A stretch of 64,000 nt of DNA, taken from Verrucomicrobiia bacterium. Its GTDB lineage: Bacteria > Verrucomicrobiota > Verrucomicrobiia > Limisphaerales > UBA11358. The stretch spans positions 1-64,000 of the forward strand of contig JARLJW010000030.1 in NCBI GenBank assembly GCA_031290985.1, given 5' to 3'. The position numbers and the translations under genes were made by a program. Positions 61,472 to 64,000 of this stretch are shown piece by piece. The notes below the pieces were generated by a model that was not told where the DNA came from, ran no database searches, and saw only the letters and a list, made by a program, of their open reading frames with translations. The number at the start of each line of letters is the position of its first letter. Position 1 is the stretch's first letter.

Positions 61472-61969
61472 ATGCAAAACCTGCCCCACCCCCACAACCG
61501 GCAACTCGAAGCCGTCGAAGGCTGGCTCGGCCTGGGCAACTGGCGGGAAGCCGAGGCCGAACTCGCCAACCTCGATCCCCGGTACCGGCTGCATCCCTTC
61601 GTCCTCGAACTGCGTTACAAGATCTGTGAGCAATCCGGGCAATGGGACCAGGCCGTGGCCGCCGCCGAAAGCCTCCGCGCCGCCCTGCCGGACAACCAAT
61701 GGGGCCATTTCTACCTCGCCTACGCCCTGCACGAACTCAAGCGCACCCAGGCCGCCCACGACACCTTGCTGCCCGTGCTGTCGCAGTTCCCCCAACACTG
61801 GCTCATGCGCTACAACCTCGCCTGCTACGCCTGCCAGTTGGGCCGGCTCGACGAAGCCGTTATCTGGCTGGCGAAGGCCGTCGCCCTCGCCGGCAAAAAA
61901 GAAATCCGCTCCCTCGCCCTGGCCGACCCCGACCTCAAACCGCTCTGGCCCAAGATCAAGAAGCTTTGA
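61472..61969 (+). CDS. Tetratricopeptide-repeat protein
   Basis: 165 residues from the ATG at 61472. About three TPR units can be traced: NRQLEAVEGWLGLGNWREAE, ELRYKICEQSGQWDQAVAAA and FYLAYALHELKRTQAAHDTL, followed by MRYNLACYACQLGRLDEAVI with the expected small/large residue pattern. No signal peptide. The fold serves protein-protein contacts; partner unknown. Confidence 0.85.
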   Translation: MQNLPHPHNRQLEAVEGWLGLGNWREAEAELANLDPRYRLHPFVLELRYKICEQSGQWDQAVAAAESLRAALPDNQWGHFYLAYALHELKRTQAAHDTLLPVLSQFPQHWLMRYNLACYACQLGRLDEAVIWLAKAVALAGKKEIRSLALADPDLKPLWPKIKKL

Positions 61970-62007
61970 TTATCCACCGGAGCGCCGGCAAATCAAAAAC
62001 TGTAGGT

Positions 62008-62034
62008 GGACAATGTCGCGCGGCGACGTTGTCC
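62008..62034. repeat. 27-nt hairpin after the TPR gene
   Basis: GGACAATGTCGC, loop GCG, GCGACGTTGTCC: a 12-bp stem with one GU pair. No T-run follows. It is either a terminator-like structure or a copy of a dispersed palindromic repeat. Confidence 0.6.
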
Positions 62035-62111
62035 GCCCGCGCCGCAGGCACTTTGAGGCATGGAATCCACTTTGACACCCGGATGTCACCAACCGCCCAG
62101 TTTGTCCCAAC

Positions 62112-62153
62112 GCGTCATGGACTGCGGCGGGAAGCGCAGCGCCACGCCGCTTT
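62112..62153. repeat. 42-bp dispersed repeat, copy 2
   Basis: Matches 98-139 with three differences. See the first copy for the motif. Confidence 0.75.
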
Positions 62154-62479
62154 CGCCCGCAAACGCGTCACTCAAACCCGAAAGCCGCCCGCGCCCGCCC
62201 TCTGGGATTCCTCATCCCCGGCGTCGCTTCCGGCAGCCTGAAGGGATTCAGTCATTCAGCTCCGCAACCGCGGGATTGCCACGACATCGGCATGGCTGCG
62301 TTGGGTTAACCACCCAACAAATGCACCAACCCTGAAGGCGGTTGCATCATTTCCGATCAATCAAAAACTGGGCGCAACAGAATGCTCCGGCCACTCCGCT
62401 GGGTTGGTGGTGCTGCGAGCAGCACGAGTTTGATCTCCCGAATCCCAGGAGGAAAACCTTGAGGGCGTGGTGACCCGGT

Positions 62480-63184
62480 TCAGTGGAGTAAATCGGTGAA
62501 CAGCAGCAGCCCCTGATCTTGCCGGAAATGATCGAACTGCTTCAACTGGTCCGTGCGGTCCACGTATTTCCGGATGCTGTTGTCGGAGAATAGCGTGTTG
62601 TAGTAGCCATTTTGATGGCATTTCGGCGCGCCAAAAAAAGTTCCAAGATAAACGTTGTCATCCCCCGAGTCCCAAAAGAAAACGTCCGCGGCCACGCAAA
62701 ACGTCACGTTGGTCCAGGTCAGCTTGCGGGGAGCCAGATAGGTATAGGAACATTCCACGGTCGCCGAACCATCGGCGGGGTTCCAAGCGGACCAGCCGAA
62801 ACTGGCATTCGCCGGGCCGGCAACCGAAAACCGGTCCGAGCGGCGGGAGGGACAATAGGGGATTCCCGGCGCAATCGGCAGAAAACCTTGCGCCATCAAG
62901 ACGCCGATATCCACCGGCTGGCCGTAGGCCATCATGTTGGCCGTGGTGAGAGTTTTTTCCCCCGGCCAGTGAGTGGTCCAATAGCCCATCGGCAACATGG
63001 CGTTGTAGTCGTCGGCATAAGTAATCGTGGCCAAACCGATTTGGCGGAGGTTGCTCATGCAATTCACCCGCCAGGCGCGCTCTTTGGCCTTGCTCAACAC
63101 CGGCAACAACAGGGCCGCCAGAATGGCGATGATGGCGATCACCACCAGAAGTTCAATCAAGGTAAAGGCGCGCTTGTGCCACAT
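62480..63184 (-). CDS. Prepilin-like secreted protein
   Basis: 234 residues from the ATG at 63184. Classic pseudopilin start [20 protein letters not shown] and a following helix ([19 protein letters not shown]); the body has [14 protein letters not shown], cysteine-containing strands and [20 protein letters not shown] near the end. In Verrucomicrobia, large families of such proteins (DUF1559-like) carry a type II/IV pilin-like signal that a prepilin peptidase processes. Compared with the protein at 32739 it lacks any fused leader. Confidence 0.85.
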   Translation of the reverse strand: MWHKRAFTLIELLVVIAIIAILAALLLPVLSKAKERAWRVNCMSNLRQIGLATITYADDYNAMLPMGYWTTHWPGEKTLTTANMMAYGQPVDIGVLMAQGFLPIAPGIPYCPSRRSDRFSVAGPANASFGWSAWNPADGSATVECSYTYLAPRKLTWTNVTFCVAADVFFWDSGDDNVYLGTFFGAPKCHQNGYYNTLFSDNSIRKYVDRTDQLKQFDHFRQDQGLLLFTDLLH

Positions 63185-63370
63185 AGGCAAATTTGACCCT
63201 GTCAACCACGCGGGCAAATGATCCGGGTCACGGATTGCGCCCGGATGGTTGAGCGTTGAACGCTGAGGACAAAGACCGTCAGCAGCCAGATTTGAATGCG
63301 AATTGAGTTCATATACCTACTGCTCGCCGCCAGAGAGCAGATTCTTTCAAAAAGTTGTTGTCTTTAAGAA

Positions 63371-63405
63371 TTACCGTTGTAATCTCAAACAAATTACAAT
63401 TGTAA
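63371..63405. promoter_or_regulatory. Two BlaI-type operators
   Basis: TTACAATTGTAA at 63394-63405 fits the BlaI/MecI consensus TACAnnTGTA exactly, and TTACCGTTGTAA at 63371-63382 fits with one mismatch. They are 23 bp apart, two helix turns, so a dimer pair can bind one face. They lie 14-48 bp upstream of the BlaI start; TATACT at 63409-63414 could be a -10, which would place the operator over the promoter. Confidence 0.7.
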
Positions 63406-63418
63406 TCTTATACTGTTT

Positions 63419-63796
63419 ATGAGCCAGACCCCGCGCATATCGGAAACGGAATGGGAAGTGATGAAAATCTGCTGGGCCCGGTCGCCCGTCACGGCCCAGG
63501 AGATCATCGAGACGCTCGCCGCCCAGGACGACTGGCACCCCAAAACCGTGAAGACCCTGCTGAACCGGCTCGTCAAAAAGCGGGCGCTGGGCTTCAAAAA
63601 AGAAGGCCGCGCCTATCTTTACGAGCCGCTGGTGGCCGAACAGGACTGCATCACGGCCGAGAGCCAGTCCTTTCTCGACCGCGTCTTTGACGGCGCGCTG
63701 CAGCCGATGCTCGCGCACTTTGTCGCGAGCCGGAAGCTTTCGCCCAAGGAGGTGGCCGAACTCAAAACCCTGCTCAAGCAAAAGGATAACCCATGA
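63419..63796 (+). CDS. blaI: BlaI/MecI-family transcriptional repressor
   Basis: 125 residues from the ATG at 63419. The winged helix is ISETEWEVMKICWARSPVTA, then EIIETLAAQDDWHPKTVKTL and RLVKKRALGFKKEGRAYLYE, with a C-terminal dimerisation helix. It matches the BlaI/MecI/CopY family, which is relieved by proteolysis after BlaR1 senses a beta-lactam or other signal. It overlaps the BlaR1-like gene by 4 bp (ATGA). Confidence 0.92.
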   Translation: MSQTPRISETEWEVMKICWARSPVTAQEIIETLAAQDDWHPKTVKTLLNRLVKKRALGFKKEGRAYLYEPLVAEQDCITAESQSFLDRVFDGALQPMLAHFVASRKLSPKEVAELKTLLKQKDNP

Positions 63797-64000
63797 ACCC
63801 GCATCCCGTTTTGGAAAACGATCTCAACTGGTTGCTCAACCATTCGCTGCAGGCGGGGGTGTTGGTGCTGTTGGTGTTGCTCGGGCAACGAGTTTTCCGG
63901 CGCCAGCTCACCAGCCGCTGGCGCTTTGCGCTGTGGTGGATCGTGCTCATCCGGCTGCTGCTCCCGTTCGGCCCGCAAAGCTCGTTGAGCGTGTTCAATT
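63793..64000 (+). CDS. BlaR1/M56-family sensor protease, partial
   Basis: The gene runs beyond the window; about 69 codons are visible. Start MNPHPVLENDLNWLLNHSLQ, with a membrane helix AGVLVLLVLLGQRVF, then RWRFALWWIVLIRLLLPFGP, which is the N-terminal membrane part of M56 proteins. The zinc metalloprotease motif HExxH lies outside the window. Together with BlaI it forms a two-part sensor-repressor switch. Confidence 0.85.
   Translation, partial: MNPHPVLENDLNWLLNHSLQAGVLVLLVLLGQRVFRRQLTSRWRFALWWIVLIRLLLPFGPQSSLSVFN

Larger units (their letters stand above)
61970..62479. other. Repeat-rich spacer
   Basis: No gene. It contains the hairpin at 62008-62034, the 42-bp repeat at 62112-62153 and further palindromic motifs such as GGGTTAACCACCC at about 62304-62316. 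It follows the TPR gene and precedes the 3' end of the minus-strand prepilin-like gene. Confidence 0.6.

Overview
The window looks like a chromosomal segment from a member of the Verrucomicrobiota, probably of the Pedosphaera/Limisphaerales type. The grounds are two short prepilin-like proteins with the [14 protein letters not shown]-terminus, a GldA/GldF/GldG-like ABC operon followed by a DUF4340 and an AsmA-like gene, secreted Ig-like and beta-helix proteins, squalene/phytoene synthase, and dispersed palindromic repeats between genes. This is judged from protein style and gene order; no database was searched. The outer parts are visibly GC-rich, while roughly 17-43 kb is more AT-rich and accessory in character.

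Left part (1-7.5 kb): a repeat-rich margin, a SAM methyltransferase converging on a flavin-dependent oxidoreductase, then a tRNA-Arg(UCG) gene cut in two at the anticodon loop. A 1.18-kb scar lies between the halves and holds a tyrosine-integrase fragment and a 5'-truncated acuI-like gene. A sigma-70 factor, an HtrA-type protease and a thioredoxin follow.

Mobile element (about 7.56-32.4 kb): a large serine recombinase and an XRE repressor flank a palindromic operator. The conjugation and replication module holds a large HerA/TraD-like ATPase with a C-terminal nuclease-like domain, a SymE-like toxin, a DNA-methylase-like protein, a CHC2/Toprim primase, a replication-relaxation protein, a second XRE repressor with a perfect palindromic operator, and a VirD4-like ATPase. 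Cargo consists of a glycine-rich secreted protein with a secreted lipase-like hydrolase, and a five-gene operon at 23.5-29.4 kb: GNAT-like protein, GASH-type helical protein, two adjacent GTPases and a GAP1-like protein. That operon matches the GTPase-associated conflict systems predicted by comparative genomics and is the best candidate for an exciting, little-studied system. The right end has a 340-bp palindrome-rich RNA-like region, zinc-ribbon, NYN and winged-helix genes, and a DNA-binding protein gene that contains two arrays of 10-bp tandem repeats.

Middle (32.7-48 kb): a locus with an AraC-type helix-turn-helix fused to a prepilin-like protein, an S9-like hydrolase, two MauE/DoxX-like membrane proteins (one carrying zinc ribbons), a stand-alone AraC domain and a cysteine-rich secreted protein. 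Next come an OpgC-like acyltransferase, an O-antigen-ligase-like protein and a hydrolase-transglutaminase fusion that suggest envelope glycan work, then an Rrf2 regulator and an 1155-residue Ig/beta-helix surface protein.

Right part (48-64 kb): a decayed spacer with a 69-bp direct repeat that has run into a DUF2851 gene, the Gld-like ABC operon, an Ala/Lys-rich secreted protein, squalene/phytoene synthase, a long non-coding stretch full of the same repeat families seen at the left margin, a TPR protein, a prepilin-like protein, and a BlaI/BlaR1 pair with two operator palindromes; BlaR1 runs off the window end.
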